Shown: positions 51,966 through 61,055 of the stretch, in pieces
How positions within the stretch are numbered: position 1 is the first letter of the stretch
Layout: each line of letters opens with the position of its first letter
DNA from: Pseudomonas fluorescens NCIMB 11764
GTDB lineage: Bacteria > Pseudomonadota > Gammaproteobacteria > Pseudomonadales > Pseudomonadaceae
Direction of reading: 5' to 3'
NCBI RefSeq assembly: GCF_000293885.2
Contig: NZ_CP010945.1
Coordinates: 5,910,001 to 5,974,000 of the forward strand
Length of the DNA stretch: 64,000 nt
Notes under the pieces: model-generated
What the model saw: the letters and a program-made list of their open reading frames with translations, nothing else
What the model was told of the DNA's origin: nothing
Databases searched by the model: none
Made by a program: the position numbers and the translations under genes

Positions 51966-53939
51966 ATGCAGACGCCCCTGATCGACCTGCAGGACATCCG
52001 CAAATCCTACGGCGGCGGCGATTCACCGCAGGTTCACGTGTTGCGCGGCATCGACCTGTCGATCCATGCCGGTGAATTCGTCGCGATTGTCGGCGCGTCC
52101 GGCTCCGGCAAGTCGACGCTGATGAACATCCTCGGCTGCCTCGACCGCCCGACTTCGGGCGAATACCGCTTCGCCGGGGAAAACGTCGCCGCACTCGACA
52201 GCGACGAACTGGCCTGGTTGCGTCGCGAAGCCTTTGGCTTTGTGTTCCAGGGCTACCACCTGATCCCGTCCGGCTCGGCCCAGGAAAACGTCGAGATGCC
52301 AGCGATCTACGCAGGCACCCCGGCCGCCGAACGCCATGCCCGCGCCGCCGCCCTGCTCGACCGCCTCGGCCTCGCCTCGCGTACCGGCAACCGCCCGCAT
52401 CAACTCTCCGGCGGCCAACAGCAACGCGTCTCCATCGCCCGCGCCTTGATGAACGGCGGGCACATCATCCTCGCCGACGAACCCACCGGCGCCCTCGACA
52501 GCCACAGCGGCGCCGAGGTCATGACGCTGCTTGATGAACTGGCGAGCCAGGGCCACGTGGTCATCCTCATCACCCACGACCGCGAAGTCGCGGCCCGGGC
52601 CAAACGCATCATCGAAATCCGCGACGGGCTGATCATCAGCGACAGCGCGCACGACAACCCCGACGTACAAACCTCCGCCAACCCCGGCGCCCTGCAAGCG
52701 GTCGATCTGCGCAAGCGCCTGAGCGAAGGCGCTGAAGCCACCGGTGCCTGGAAAGGCGAATTGGTGGACGCGGTGCACGCCGCGTGGCGGGTGATGTGGA
52801 TCAACAGGTTTCGCACCGCCCTGACGCTGCTCGGGATCATCATCGGCGTCGCGTCGGTGGTGGTGATGCTGGCCGTCGGTGAAGGCAGCAAGCGTCAGGT
52901 GATGGCGCAAATGGGCGCGTTCGGCTCGAACATCATTTACCTCAGCGGCTCGGCCCCGAACCCGCGAACGCCGCCGGGCATCATCACCCTCGATGACGTC
53001 GCGGCGGTGGGCAGCCTGCCGCAGGTGACGCGCATCATGCCGGTCAACGGCGAGGAAGCCGGGGTGCGTTTCGGCAACCTCGATCACTTGAGCTACGTTG
53101 GCGGCAACGACACCCACTTTCCGGCGATCTTCAACTGGCCCGTGGTGGAAGGCAGTTATTTCACCCAGGAAGATGAACGCAACGCAGCGGCTGTCGCGGT
53201 GATCGGCCACAAGGTGCGGACCAAATTGCTCAAGGACGTGGCCAACCCGATCGGCCAATACATCCTGATCGAAAACGTGCCGTTCCAGGTGGTCGGCGTG
53301 CTTGCGGAAAAAGGCGCCAGCTCCGGCGACACCGACAGCGACGACCGCATCGCCATCCCGTATTCCGCCGCCAGCGTCCGGTTGTTCGGCACTCACAATC
53401 CGGAATACGTGGCCATCGCGGCAGCTGATGCACGCAAGGTCAACGAAACAGAAATGGCCATCGAGCAGCTGATGTTGCGTCTGCACAACGGCAAAAAGGA
53501 TTTCGAGCTGACCAACAACGCGGCGATGATCCAGGCCGAAGCACGTACACAAAATACCCTGTCGCTGATGCTCGGTTCGATCGCCGCGATTTCGCTGTTG
53601 GTGGGCGGGATTGGCGTGATGAACATCATGCTCATGACCGTGCGCGAACGTACCCGCGAGATCGGCATCCGCATGGCCACCGGCGCCCGGCAACGCGACA
53701 TCCTGCGGCAGTTCCTCACCGAAGCGGTGATGCTCTCGGTGGTTGGCGGCCTCGCCGGGATTGCCCTGGCGCTGATCGTCGGTGGTGTGCTGATCCTCAG
53801 CGAAGTCGCGGTCGCGTTCTCCTTGATAGCGGTACTCGGTGCCTTCGGCTGCGCCCTGGTCACCGGTGTTGTCTTCGGCTTCATGCCGGCCCGCAAAGCT
53901 GCCCGGCTCGACCCGGTCACGGCCCTTACCAGTGAATGA
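51966..53939 (+). CDS. pvdT: PvdT, MacB-type ABC transporter
   Basis: 657-aa fusion of an N-terminal ABC ATPase and a C-terminal membrane permease. ATPase: Walker [13 protein letters not shown] (~43-50), signature [15 protein letters not shown], Walker [13 protein letters not shown], switch His in LITHDRE. Membrane part: first helix ~280 ([21 protein letters not shown]), a large periplasmic domain (~310-530) and three C-terminal helices ([40 protein letters not shown]). It powers PvdRT-OpmQ. ATG directly follows the pvdR stop. Confidence 0.93.
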   Translation: MQTPLIDLQDIRKSYGGGDSPQVHVLRGIDLSIHAGEFVAIVGASGSGKSTLMNILGCLDRPTSGEYRFAGENVAALDSDELAWLRREAFGFVFQGYHLIPSGSAQENVEMPAIYAGTPAAERHARAAALLDRLGLASRTGNRPHQLSGGQQQRVSIARALMNGGHIILADEPTGALDSHSGAEVMTLLDELASQGHVVILITHDREVAARAKRIIEIRDGLIISDSAHDNPDVQTSANPGALQAVDLRKRLSEGAEATGAWKGELVDAVHAAWRVMWINRFRTALTLLGIIIGVASVVVMLAVGEGSKRQVMAQMGAFGSNIIYLSGSAPNPRTPPGIITLDDVAAVGSLPQVTRIMPVNGEEAGVRFGNLDHLSYVGGNDTHFPAIFNWPVVEGSYFTQEDERNAAAVAVIGHKVRTKLLKDVANPIGQYILIENVPFQVVGVLAEKGASSGDTDSDDRIAIPYSAASVRLFGTHNPEYVAIAAADARKVNETEMAIEQLMLRLHNGKKDFELTNNAAMIQAEARTQNTLSLMLGSIAAISLLVGGIGVMNIMLMTVRERTREIGIRMATGARQRDILRQFLTEAVMLSVVGGLAGIALALIVGGVLILSEVAVAFSLIAVLGAFGCALVTGVVFGFMPARKAARLDPVTALTSE

Positions 53940-53946
53940 TCGATCT

Positions 53947-55341
53947 ATGAAAGCGCCACTCAGCCTGTTGACCCTCTGCGTGTTGCTCAGCGCGTGCGCC
54001 AGCCCGGACCCGCGTCAGGACAGTGGCCTGCAGGCGCCGCCCGCCTGGCAGTCGGCGCACCGTGAAAACGCTGTGTTGAGCAACGCCCGGTGGTGGACGC
54101 ACTTTGGCAGCCCGCAGCTCGATCAACTGATCGAACAGGCCCGCGTCGGCAGCTATGACCTGGCGGCGGCACTGGCGCGGGTTCGTCAGGCCCGGGCGAC
54201 GACGGTGATTGCGGGCGGCTCGCTGCTGCCGGAAGTGAAGGGAGCGATGAACGCCAATCGCCAGAAGCTGATGCGCGGCAACGGCTATAGCCAACTGGAT
54301 GCCGACGACAGTAACAAGGCGGTGGATTACTTCGACGCCAGCCTCAGCGCCAGTTATGAAATCGATTTCTGGGGCGGCCAGCGCGCCTCCCGCGACAGTG
54401 CGCAATTCGGCCTGCGGGCCAGTGAGTTCGATCGCGACACGGTGGAATTGACGCTGCTCAGCGCGGTCGCCAGCACCTATGCGCAAGCCCTGTCGCTGCA
54501 AGAGCAGCACCGTATCGCGCAGCTCAATCTGGCGAATGCGCAAAAGGTGTTGAGCCTGGTACAAACCCGCTTCGACTCAGGCTCGGCCACCGCCCTGGAG
54601 CTGGCCCAGCAAAAGAGCCTGGTGGCCGCGCAACAACGGCAGTTGCCGCTGGTTCAGCAACAAGCCGACGAAGCGCGGATCACCCTCGCTGCCCTCCTCG
54701 GCCGTCCGGTTCAGGAGTTGAAGCTCGACGATCAGCGCTTCGAACAGCTCTGTTGGCCGGCCATCGGCGCGGGCGTGCCCAGCGACTTGCTCAATCGGCG
54801 CCCGGACATTGCCCGTGCCGAGGCGCAGTTGGCGGCGGCCCGGGCCGACGTGACCGTGGCCCGGGCGAAAATGCTGCCCACGGTGACATTGAGCGCCCAG
54901 ATCGGCTCTGGCGCCGACACCTTCAACGATGTGCTGCGCAGCCCGTTCTACAACCTCACCGCCGGATTGGTCGCGCCGATTTTCAACAATGGCCGCCTCG
55001 GCGCCGAACGCGACAAAGCCACGGCGCGCCAGGAAGAACTGCTGGAAACCTACCGCGGTGCAATCATCAACGGCTTTGCCGACGTGGAAAAAGCCCTGAC
55101 CGGTATCCGCGGACTGGATGCCCAGCGCCAATGGCAAAGTGAAGAGTTGAGCCAGGCACAAACGGCGTTCGACATTGCGCAAAGCCGCTATCAGGCCGGG
55201 GCCGAGGATTTGCTGACGGTGCTGGAGACGCAGCGCACGTTGTATGCGGCGCAGGATTTGAATGTGCAACTGCGGTTGTCGAGGTTGCAGGCGAGTATTG
55301 CGTTGTACAAGGCGCTTGGGGGTGGGTGGCAGGTTTTGTGA
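53947..55341 (+). CDS. opmQ: OpmQ, outer-membrane efflux lipoprotein
   Basis: 464-aa TolC-like channel of the NodT family. Lipoprotein signal with lipobox LLSAC (residues ~13-17), then two outer-membrane-efflux repeats (DLAAALARVRQARATTVIAG, YEIDFWGGQRASRDSAQFGL, NRRPDIARAEAQLAAARADV, NGRLGAERDKATARQ). Third gene of pvdRT-opmQ, 7 bp after pvdT. The ATG at 53947 is chosen because the lipobox then sits at the correct distance; the open frame begins inside pvdT. Confidence 0.93.
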   Translation: MKAPLSLLTLCVLLSACASPDPRQDSGLQAPPAWQSAHRENAVLSNARWWTHFGSPQLDQLIEQARVGSYDLAAALARVRQARATTVIAGGSLLPEVKGAMNANRQKLMRGNGYSQLDADDSNKAVDYFDASLSASYEIDFWGGQRASRDSAQFGLRASEFDRDTVELTLLSAVASTYAQALSLQEQHRIAQLNLANAQKVLSLVQTRFDSGSATALELAQQKSLVAAQQRQLPLVQQQADEARITLAALLGRPVQELKLDDQRFEQLCWPAIGAGVPSDLLNRRPDIARAEAQLAAARADVTVARAKMLPTVTLSAQIGSGADTFNDVLRSPFYNLTAGLVAPIFNNGRLGAERDKATARQEELLETYRGAIINGFADVEKALTGIRGLDAQRQWQSEELSQAQTAFDIAQSRYQAGAEDLLTVLETQRTLYAAQDLNVQLRLSRLQASIALYKALGGGWQVL

Positions 55342-55361
55342 ATTGCAGCGCCAGTGAGTCC

Positions 55362-55453
55362 GCCATCGCGAGCAGGCTCGCTCCCACAGGTTATGTGCCA
55401 TGCCCCAATCATGCGGCACATCGAAATCCTGCGGGAGCGAGCCTGCTCGCGAT
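55362..55453. repeat. REP inverted pair between opmQ and pvdP
   Basis: CCATCGCGAGCAGGCTCGCT and GGGAGCGAGCCTGCTCGCGA are inverted arms with a ~40-bp spacer. It lies between two convergent genes. Confidence 0.85.
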
Positions 55454-55478
55454 TGAACGATAACGCGGTATCTCTGGC

Positions 55479-57107
55479 TTAACTGGTCATCGGCTTGGCC
55501 TTCAGGTTTCGCGCATACCACGGCCGTTGCGGCACCTTTCTAAACAGATCCTCCAGCTTCTTCTCGTCTTCGCCAAAGGTAATCCGCAGCGCCAGCTTCA
55601 TGGTTTCCGGGTCCATTTCCACCGACTTGCCCGCCTGCAACCCCGGCGTGGTGTTGCAACCGTGGGTGCTCGGGCCAAGCCACGGATCGTCGATTTCGAC
55701 CCAGCGACCGGGGGCGAACCACGCCACACCATTGACCTCCAGCCGACTGACCTCCCCCGGATGAAAGCGCTCATGCGCCCGGAACCAGTCCTCGAGACGG
55801 TCGTCGATCCAGCCGTGGAAATGCCAGAACACCGGGTTCACATGGGAGGAAAACGGGTCGCCAAGAAAGTCGTTTTCCGCCGCGAACCAACGGGCGGAAA
55901 AGTCTGCGGTGTCCCGCGCGAACGGCACAGGCTGGCCGTTGGACGGGTCGCGAGGCACCGATGCCCAGCGCATGTGCAGCCAGTCATGCAGGCCCAGTTC
56001 GACCTCGGAACCGAACTGCCCCAAGGTCAGTTTCGACAAGTAACGCGGGTCACGGTAGCGCGATTCCCAGACCTGAAAATTGCTGTGATAGGTCTCGGCG
56101 GTCTTGAGATCGGCGACCCACTGCGAGTATTCATCATCGTCGTCGGCGCGCCAGGCCGGTGGCAGCGCGGTGCCGTCGTGGTTGTCGAAGTAACGGGCAA
56201 AACCCTGGCGATCACGCACCAACTCCGGTTGCGGCAACGGAAACTGCTGCCAGGATGGCAGGTCCTGCAAGGAGCGCGCGGTGCCGAGCATATGCCGGTG
56301 CATGAAGAAAAAGTCGATGCCCGAGCCATTGCGGTCCTTGCGCGGCCCCCGCGCATCGCGCTCCTTGTCCCGCCGCCCCGGCTGCCAGCCGATACCACGC
56401 AAGGCGTTGCGTTTGTCCTCGGGCAAGGTGTGCCATTTGTCTCGCGAAGCGTGCCAGAGCTGGTGAAACAAGCGGTGCTCGGGCGAAATCAGCCACCCCA
56501 GCAACGCCGGACCCAGGCCTGTGCGTTCGCGCGCCTCAGGGAACACTTGTTTGACCGCGACGAAGCGATTGTCCTGAGCGGTCAAGGCCAGCGGACGATC
56601 CAGACGCAGCACGCGCCCACTCAATGTGCCGCTGCCGGCATTGCCGAACGCGGCCCAGACTTCGTCCAGCGTGAAGGTGAATTCATAGTCCGGCGTCCCC
56701 GTCGGGGATCGGCTATCGATCAGGCGCCAGCTCAACTCGGTGGTGTTCGGGCCGGCCAGATCGCCGAGGACGCGATAGCGCGGTGTCGGTTCGCCGCGCA
56801 GCGCATCAAAGGTATCGAGAAAGCCATTGAGCCCACGGCCCTTGTGGCCGATATCGAGCAACACCTGCAGCCCCTCGCGAGGCAACCCATCGAGGCCGGC
56901 GTCACGGCCTTCGAAACGAATGTTCCAGACACCCTGCAGCGAGTTGGCCAACCGCTGCCCGGCCACATCCGCGACGTCGAATGACGCTTCGCCGGGGGTA
57001 ATCGTCGGGTCCGGTTTTGTCAGTTCGCGATGCCCGTAATACGCCGCAGGCACGGCGGCGCCGGTCAGTGCCAGACCCGCCAGGAACCATCGTCGAGAAA
57101 TCGTCAT
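55479..57107 (-). CDS. pvdP: PvdP, pyoverdine-maturation tyrosinase
   Basis: 542-aa periplasmic copper enzyme that oxidises ferribactin to form the pyoverdine chromophore. A twin-arginine signal is visible (ISRRWFLAGLALTGAAV). An N-terminal beta-barrel domain is followed by the tyrosinase domain: copper-ligand His occur in HRLFHQLWHASRDKW, GIDFFFMHRHMLGT, LGLHDWLHMRW and NPVFWHFHGWIDDRLEDW. A Tyr near the end (PWYARNL) falls at residue 531 with this start, the number I recall for the lid Tyr of P. aeruginosa PvdP. AGG lies before the ATG at 57107; ATGs at 57128 and beyond lack ribosome sites. A PvdS box lies 46 bp upstream. Confidence 0.94.
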   Translation of the reverse strand: MTISRRWFLAGLALTGAAVPAAYYGHRELTKPDPTITPGEASFDVADVAGQRLANSLQGVWNIRFEGRDAGLDGLPREGLQVLLDIGHKGRGLNGFLDTFDALRGEPTPRYRVLGDLAGPNTTELSWRLIDSRSPTGTPDYEFTFTLDEVWAAFGNAGSGTLSGRVLRLDRPLALTAQDNRFVAVKQVFPEARERTGLGPALLGWLISPEHRLFHQLWHASRDKWHTLPEDKRNALRGIGWQPGRRDKERDARGPRKDRNGSGIDFFFMHRHMLGTARSLQDLPSWQQFPLPQPELVRDRQGFARYFDNHDGTALPPAWRADDDDEYSQWVADLKTAETYHSNFQVWESRYRDPRYLSKLTLGQFGSEVELGLHDWLHMRWASVPRDPSNGQPVPFARDTADFSARWFAAENDFLGDPFSSHVNPVFWHFHGWIDDRLEDWFRAHERFHPGEVSRLEVNGVAWFAPGRWVEIDDPWLGPSTHGCNTTPGLQAGKSVEMDPETMKLALRITFGEDEKKLEDLFRKVPQRPWYARNLKAKPMTS

Positions 57108-57152
57108 TGCCCTACCTGTGTCAGCCATGGAGCAGGCTTTATCCAAGCTAGA

Positions 57153-57176
57153 ACGTTTGTTGACTCGACAAATTTA
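57153..57176 (-). promoter_or_regulatory. PvdS iron-starvation box before pvdP
   Basis: Minus strand TAAAT (57176-57172), 16 bp, CGT (57155-57153). It is about 46 bp upstream of the pvdP ATG. A REP pair separates it from the divergent box before pvdM. Confidence 0.85.
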
Positions 57177-57180
57177 GAAG

Positions 57181-57256
57181 CATCGCGAGCTGCCTCGCTC
57201 CCACAGGTGATCTTGCGTTCACTCAATCAGTGTGGGAGCGAGCCTGCTCGCGATGA
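57181..57256. repeat. REP inverted pair between divergent pvdP and pvdM promoters
   Basis: CATCGCGAGCTGCCTCGCTC (one mismatch arm) and GTGGGAGCGAGCCTGCTCGC are inverted. The pair sits between two divergent PvdS boxes and may insulate them. Confidence 0.8.
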
Positions 57257-57272
57257 CGCTCGCACAAACGAC

Positions 57273-57296
57273 TAAATTCTGGCCTTGGCCACTCGT
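57273..57296 (+). promoter_or_regulatory. PvdS iron-starvation box before pvdM
   Basis: TAAAT (57273-57277), 16 bp, CGT (57294-57296), 57 bp upstream of the pvdM ATG. Probably drives pvdMNO. Confidence 0.85.
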
Positions 57297-57352
57297 TCTT
57301 CCCAGATAGCAAAGGCTCCGCGCCTGCACCCTCGACGGCGAACCTGACTGAG

Positions 57353-58708
57353 ATGGCAATGACAAAACCTCGTTCGAAAAAGGCTCTTTTCATTGGCCTG
57401 CCCCTGGCGCTGGCCATCGCCGGCGCGGCAGGATTTGCGGCCTGGGACTATTGGCTCAACGACAACCCCGGCTACCCGGTCGCGGTAATGAAACAGGCCG
57501 ATGAACTGCAAGAGCGCATCCTCTCGTTCGACAGCCACATCACCGTCCCGATGGATTTCGGCACCGCCGAAAACGAGGCCGACAAGGACGGCAGCGGCCA
57601 GTTCGACCTGGTCAAGGCCGCACGCGGTCGCCTGTCAGGCGCGGCGCTGACCATTTTCGGCTGGCCGGAAATCTGGAACGGCGATAACGCCCCGCATCGT
57701 CCAACGGCCGGGTTCATCGACGAAGCCCGTCACGAGCAGGAAACCCGCTACAAAATCATCAACACCCTGGTGCGCGACTTCCCCAATCAGGTCGCCATCG
57801 CCTACACCCCGGACGATTTCCGGCGCCTGCACGGCGAGGGCAAGTTCGCCGTGTTCATCAGCATGCTCAACGCCTACCCGCTGGGTAACGACGTCAACGC
57901 GCTGGACAAGTGGGCCGCCCGCGGGATGCGCATGTTCGGCTTCAGTTACGTGGGCAATAACGCCTGGGCCGATTCGTCCCGGCCGCTGCCGTTTTTCAAT
58001 GATTCCCGTGACGCCCTGGGCGGTTTGTCGGCGCTGGGCAAGCAAGCGGTGCATCGCCTGAACGACCTCGGCGTGATCATTGACGTGTCGCAAATGTCGA
58101 CCAAAGCGCTTGAGCAAGTCAGTCAATTGAGCCGCGCGCCGATGGTCGCCTCGCACTCGGCGCCACGGGCGCTGGTGGACATCCCGCGCAACCTCAGCGA
58201 CCAGGAAATGCAGCTGATCAAGAACAGCGGCGGCGTGGTGCAGATCGTCGGCTTCCCGACCTACATCAAGCCGTTGAGCCAAGACACTCAAGACAAACTC
58301 AACGCCCTGCGCGCCCGTTTCGACCTGCAACCGCTGCAAGGCCTGGAGATGGCGCTGATGCCGGGCGACCCGGTGATCACCGTGTGGTCGGAACAGCGTT
58401 TCGGCGAATACGCCAGTCAGCTCTACGGCATCATCGATGAAGAACCCAAGGCCACGCTCAAGGATTACGGCGACGCCATCGACTATGCGGTAAAGAAAAT
58501 CGGCATCGATCACGTCGGCATCAGCTCCGACTTCAACGACGGTGGCGGCCTGAACGGCTGGAAAGACGTAAGCGAGGCACGCAACGTGACCGCCGAGTTG
58601 ATCAGTCGCGGCTACAGCGAGGCCGACATTGCCAAGCTCTGGGGCGGCAATTTCCTGCGGGTCTGGGACCAGGTGCAGAAGTCTTCCCGGCCTGTCGCCA
58701 AACACTGA
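57353..58708 (+). CDS. pvdM: PvdM, dipeptidase-like pyoverdine maturation protein
   Basis: 451-aa periplasmic protein of the renal-dipeptidase (M19) family. An N-terminal membrane/signal helix (ALFIGLPLALAIAGAAGFAA) anchors or exports it. Family parts: ILSFDSHITVPMDFGTAENE (the usual D-x-H zinc site reads DSH), GMRMFGFSYVGNNAWADS, GVIIDVSQMSTKALEQVSQL, MVASHSAPRALVDIPRNLSD, GIDHVGISSDFNDGGGL. In P. aeruginosa it is needed for PvdP to oxidise ferribactin; its exact chemistry is unsettled. A second in-frame ATG at 57359 is possible. It starts the pvdMNO series. Confidence 0.93.
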   Translation: MAMTKPRSKKALFIGLPLALAIAGAAGFAAWDYWLNDNPGYPVAVMKQADELQERILSFDSHITVPMDFGTAENEADKDGSGQFDLVKAARGRLSGAALTIFGWPEIWNGDNAPHRPTAGFIDEARHEQETRYKIINTLVRDFPNQVAIAYTPDDFRRLHGEGKFAVFISMLNAYPLGNDVNALDKWAARGMRMFGFSYVGNNAWADSSRPLPFFNDSRDALGGLSALGKQAVHRLNDLGVIIDVSQMSTKALEQVSQLSRAPMVASHSAPRALVDIPRNLSDQEMQLIKNSGGVVQIVGFPTYIKPLSQDTQDKLNALRARFDLQPLQGLEMALMPGDPVITVWSEQRFGEYASQLYGIIDEEPKATLKDYGDAIDYAVKKIGIDHVGISSDFNDGGGLNGWKDVSEARNVTAELISRGYSEADIAKLWGGNFLRVWDQVQKSSRPVAKH

Positions 58709-58737
58709 CATTCACCTTTGCCAAGCGAACCGAATTC

Positions 58738-60018
58738 ATGACCAACCGTCGTACCTTCCTCAAGCAGGCTGGCGTTATCGCGGCCGGCATCCCCCTGAGC
58801 TCCGCCGTCAGCCTGCCCGCGCTGGCCGCCATGCCGGCGCCGCTGCCCAAAGACAAATGGGCGCAGTTCCGTCAGCTGTTCGACCAGGACCCCGATTACC
58901 TGCACTTCGCCAACTTTCTGGTGACCTCACACCCCCGGCCGGTGCGCGAGGCGATCGAGATGCACCGCGCCAACCTCGACCGTAACCCGGGCCTGGCGAT
59001 GGACTGGCATCGCGGCGAGACCGAACGCCGCGAAGAAGAAGTCCGCGTGTGGGCCGGCCGTTACCTGAAAGCCAAGCCGTCGCAGATCGCCCTGACCGGC
59101 AGCACCACCGAAGGTCTGGCAATGATTTACGCCGGCATCCATGTGCGCCCGGATCAGGAAATCCTGACCAGCGAACATGAGCACTACGCCGCCAACAGCG
59201 TGTTTGAATTCCGCACACAAAAGGACGGCACCCAGGTTCGCAAAATCAAATTGTTCGAAGACCCGTCCAAGGTTTCGACCGACGAAATATTGGCTTCGAT
59301 TGCCCGCAACATCCGCCCCGAAACCCGCGTGCTCGGCATGACCTGGGTGCACTCCGGCAGCGGTGTGAAGCTGCCCATCGGCGAGATCGGCAAACTGGTC
59401 GCCGAGAAAAACCGCGACCGTGAGGAAAAGGATCGCATCCTTTATGTGGTCGATGGCGTCCACGGTTTCGGCGTGGAAAACCTCGACTTCCCGGACATGC
59501 ATTGCGACTACTTCATCGCCGGCACCCACAAATGGATGTTCGGCCCACGGGGCACCGGGATCATTTGCGCGCGCTCGGACGAGATGAAGGACATCACGCC
59601 GACCATTCCGACGTTCTCCGAAGCCACCACGTTTTCGACCGTGATGACCTACGGCGGCTATCACTCGTTTGAACACCGCTGGGCGCTGACCGAAGCGTTC
59701 AAATTGCATCTGGACCTGGGCAAGGCCGAGGTTCAGGCGCGCATTCACGAGATCAACAGCTACCTGAAAAGGCGCTTGCAGGAACATTCGTCGGTGGAGC
59801 TCGTCACGCCGCTGTCGCCCGAGTATTCCGCCGGCTTCACGTTCTTCCGGATCAAGAACCGCGACTGCGAGGAAGTCGCCAACTTCCTGATGGACCAGCG
59901 CGTGGTCTGTGATGCCGTCGACCGCGATGTCGGCCCGATCATTCGTCTGTCCCCAGGTCTGCTCAACACCGAGGCGCACATCGATCGCGTCATGGCGCTG
60001 TTGGGCAGCACACTCTGA
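58738..60018 (+). CDS. pvdN: PvdN, periplasmic PLP-dependent enzyme
   Basis: 426-aa class V aminotransferase-fold protein exported by the Tat route: twin-arginine signal NRRTFLKQAGVIAAGIPLSS. PLP-binding parts are visible: ALTGSTTEGLAMIYAGIHV, RVLGMTWVHSGSGVKLPIGE, ILYVVDGVHGFGVENLDFP (Asp and His at the cofactor) and CDYFIAGTHKWMFGPRGTGI with the Schiff-base Lys. In fluorescent pseudomonads PvdN converts the side-chain glutamate of pyoverdine to succinamide or a related form. It lies 29 bp after pvdM and before pvdO. Confidence 0.94.
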   Translation: MTNRRTFLKQAGVIAAGIPLSSAVSLPALAAMPAPLPKDKWAQFRQLFDQDPDYLHFANFLVTSHPRPVREAIEMHRANLDRNPGLAMDWHRGETERREEEVRVWAGRYLKAKPSQIALTGSTTEGLAMIYAGIHVRPDQEILTSEHEHYAANSVFEFRTQKDGTQVRKIKLFEDPSKVSTDEILASIARNIRPETRVLGMTWVHSGSGVKLPIGEIGKLVAEKNRDREEKDRILYVVDGVHGFGVENLDFPDMHCDYFIAGTHKWMFGPRGTGIICARSDEMKDITPTIPTFSEATTFSTVMTYGGYHSFEHRWALTEAFKLHLDLGKAEVQARIHEINSYLKRRLQEHSSVELVTPLSPEYSAGFTFFRIKNRDCEEVANFLMDQRVVCDAVDRDVGPIIRLSPGLLNTEAHIDRVMALLGSTL

Positions 60019-60047
60019 AACGCAGATTTCCTTTAGCGAGAATGCTC

Positions 60048-60953
60048 ATGAAAAACATCCTGCACAGACTCGGAGCGCCGAACCCGCAATGGCGGGCGCT
60101 GACCCTGCTGGCATTGCTCGGCCCCGCGTTGCCCGGCGCAGCCCTGGCTTCCACTGCGCCGCTGCCGGGCACAGTGTTCAAGGACTGCCGCAACTGCCCG
60201 GAAATGGTGGTGCTGCCCGCCGGCACCTTCACCATGGGCACGCCGGAAGGTGAAGTCGGTCGCGAGCCCGATGAAGGCCCGATGCACGAAGTGACGTTCG
60301 CCAAGCCGTTCGCCATGAGCCGTTACCAGATCACCGCCGGTGAATGGGACCAATACATGAAGGAAACCGGGATCACCCTTCCCGATGGCGACACCCGCCC
60401 CGGTCGCGAGTGCATCAACAGCAAGCCACGTTATCCACAGGGCCCGCGTCAGCCGGCGGTGTGCATGAACTTCGCCGAGGTCAGCGCGTATGTCGCGTGG
60501 CTGTCGCTCAAGACCGGCCAGCATTACCACATCGTCAGCGAGGCCCAGCGCGAGTACGCCGCCCGCGCCGGTTCAACGGGGCCGTTCCCGTTCCCGTTCG
60601 ACGAAGGCACCGAGTACAGCATCGCCACCCATGCCAATACTTACGGGCCAACCGACGGCTACAGCTACACCTCCCCGGCCGGCAGCTTCCCACCCAACGC
60701 CTTCGGCCTGTACGACATGCACGGCAACGTCTACGAGTGGATCGCCGACTGCGAACACAGCGATTACGTCGGCGCCCCCACCGATGGCAGCGCGTGGGTC
60801 GAACCCAACTGCGAAGCCCTGCAGATTCGCGGCAACGACTGGGGCGAAGCGCCGGTGTTCTCGCGTTCCGGCAACCGCAACAACATCTACCCGCAAACCC
60901 GTGGCGACTGGATCGGTTTCCGTGTGGTGCGCGAGCTGCCGTCCAAAGGCTGA
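60048..60953 (+). CDS. pvdO: PvdO, FGE-like pyoverdine maturation protein
   Basis: 301-aa periplasmic protein with a signal peptide (ALTLLALLGPALPGAALAS) and a formylglycine-generating-enzyme (SUMF1) fold. Visible: VVLPAGTFTMGTPEGEVGRE, KPFAMSRYQITAGEWDQYM, VSAYVAWLSLKTGQHYHIVS, REYAARAGSTGPFPFP, NAFGLYDMHGNVYEWIADC. In P. fluorescens PvdO completes the oxidation of dihydropyoverdine to pyoverdine. ATG at 60048 has GCGAG 7 bp away; ATG at 60042 is too close to it. A 10-bp GC hairpin follows the stop. Confidence 0.94.
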   Translation: MKNILHRLGAPNPQWRALTLLALLGPALPGAALASTAPLPGTVFKDCRNCPEMVVLPAGTFTMGTPEGEVGREPDEGPMHEVTFAKPFAMSRYQITAGEWDQYMKETGITLPDGDTRPGRECINSKPRYPQGPRQPAVCMNFAEVSAYVAWLSLKTGQHYHIVSEAQREYAARAGSTGPFPFPFDEGTEYSIATHANTYGPTDGYSYTSPAGSFPPNAFGLYDMHGNVYEWIADCEHSDYVGAPTDGSAWVEPNCEALQIRGNDWGEAPVFSRSGNRNNIYPQTRGDWIGFRVVRELPSKG

Positions 60954-60965
60954 GCCCCTCCCCCT

Positions 60966-60990
60966 ACGGCCGCCGCCAGTCGGCGGCCGT
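60966..60990. terminator. Hairpin after pvdO
   Basis: ACGGCCGCCG-CCAGT-CGGCGGCCGT is a perfect 10-bp stem 13 bp past the pvdO stop. Only CTAAATT follows, not a T-run, so termination may be partial. The pvdE box starts directly after it. Confidence 0.55.
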
Positions 60991-60991
60991 C

Positions 60992-61015
60992 TAAATTAAA
61001 CGCCCGACCACACGT
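60992..61015 (+). promoter_or_regulatory. PvdS iron-starvation box before pvdE
   Basis: TAAAT (60992-60996), 16 bp, CGT (61013-61015), 40 bp upstream of the ATG at 61056. Its position also argues against the ATG at 61026 as start, which would leave almost no leader. Confidence 0.85.
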
Positions 61016-61055
61016 TCTACTGGGTATGCCTCACGACCCAAGGGACCGTCCTCAA

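Noticed and set aside
7427..57256. CRISPR-like regular repeats
   Set aside because: The recurring GTGGGAGCGAGC units are scattered inverted REP pairs between genes, not an array with unique spacers.
61026..61055. ATG at 61026 as the pvdE start
   Set aside because: It has no ribosome site and lies only 11 bp past the CGT element of the PvdS promoter.
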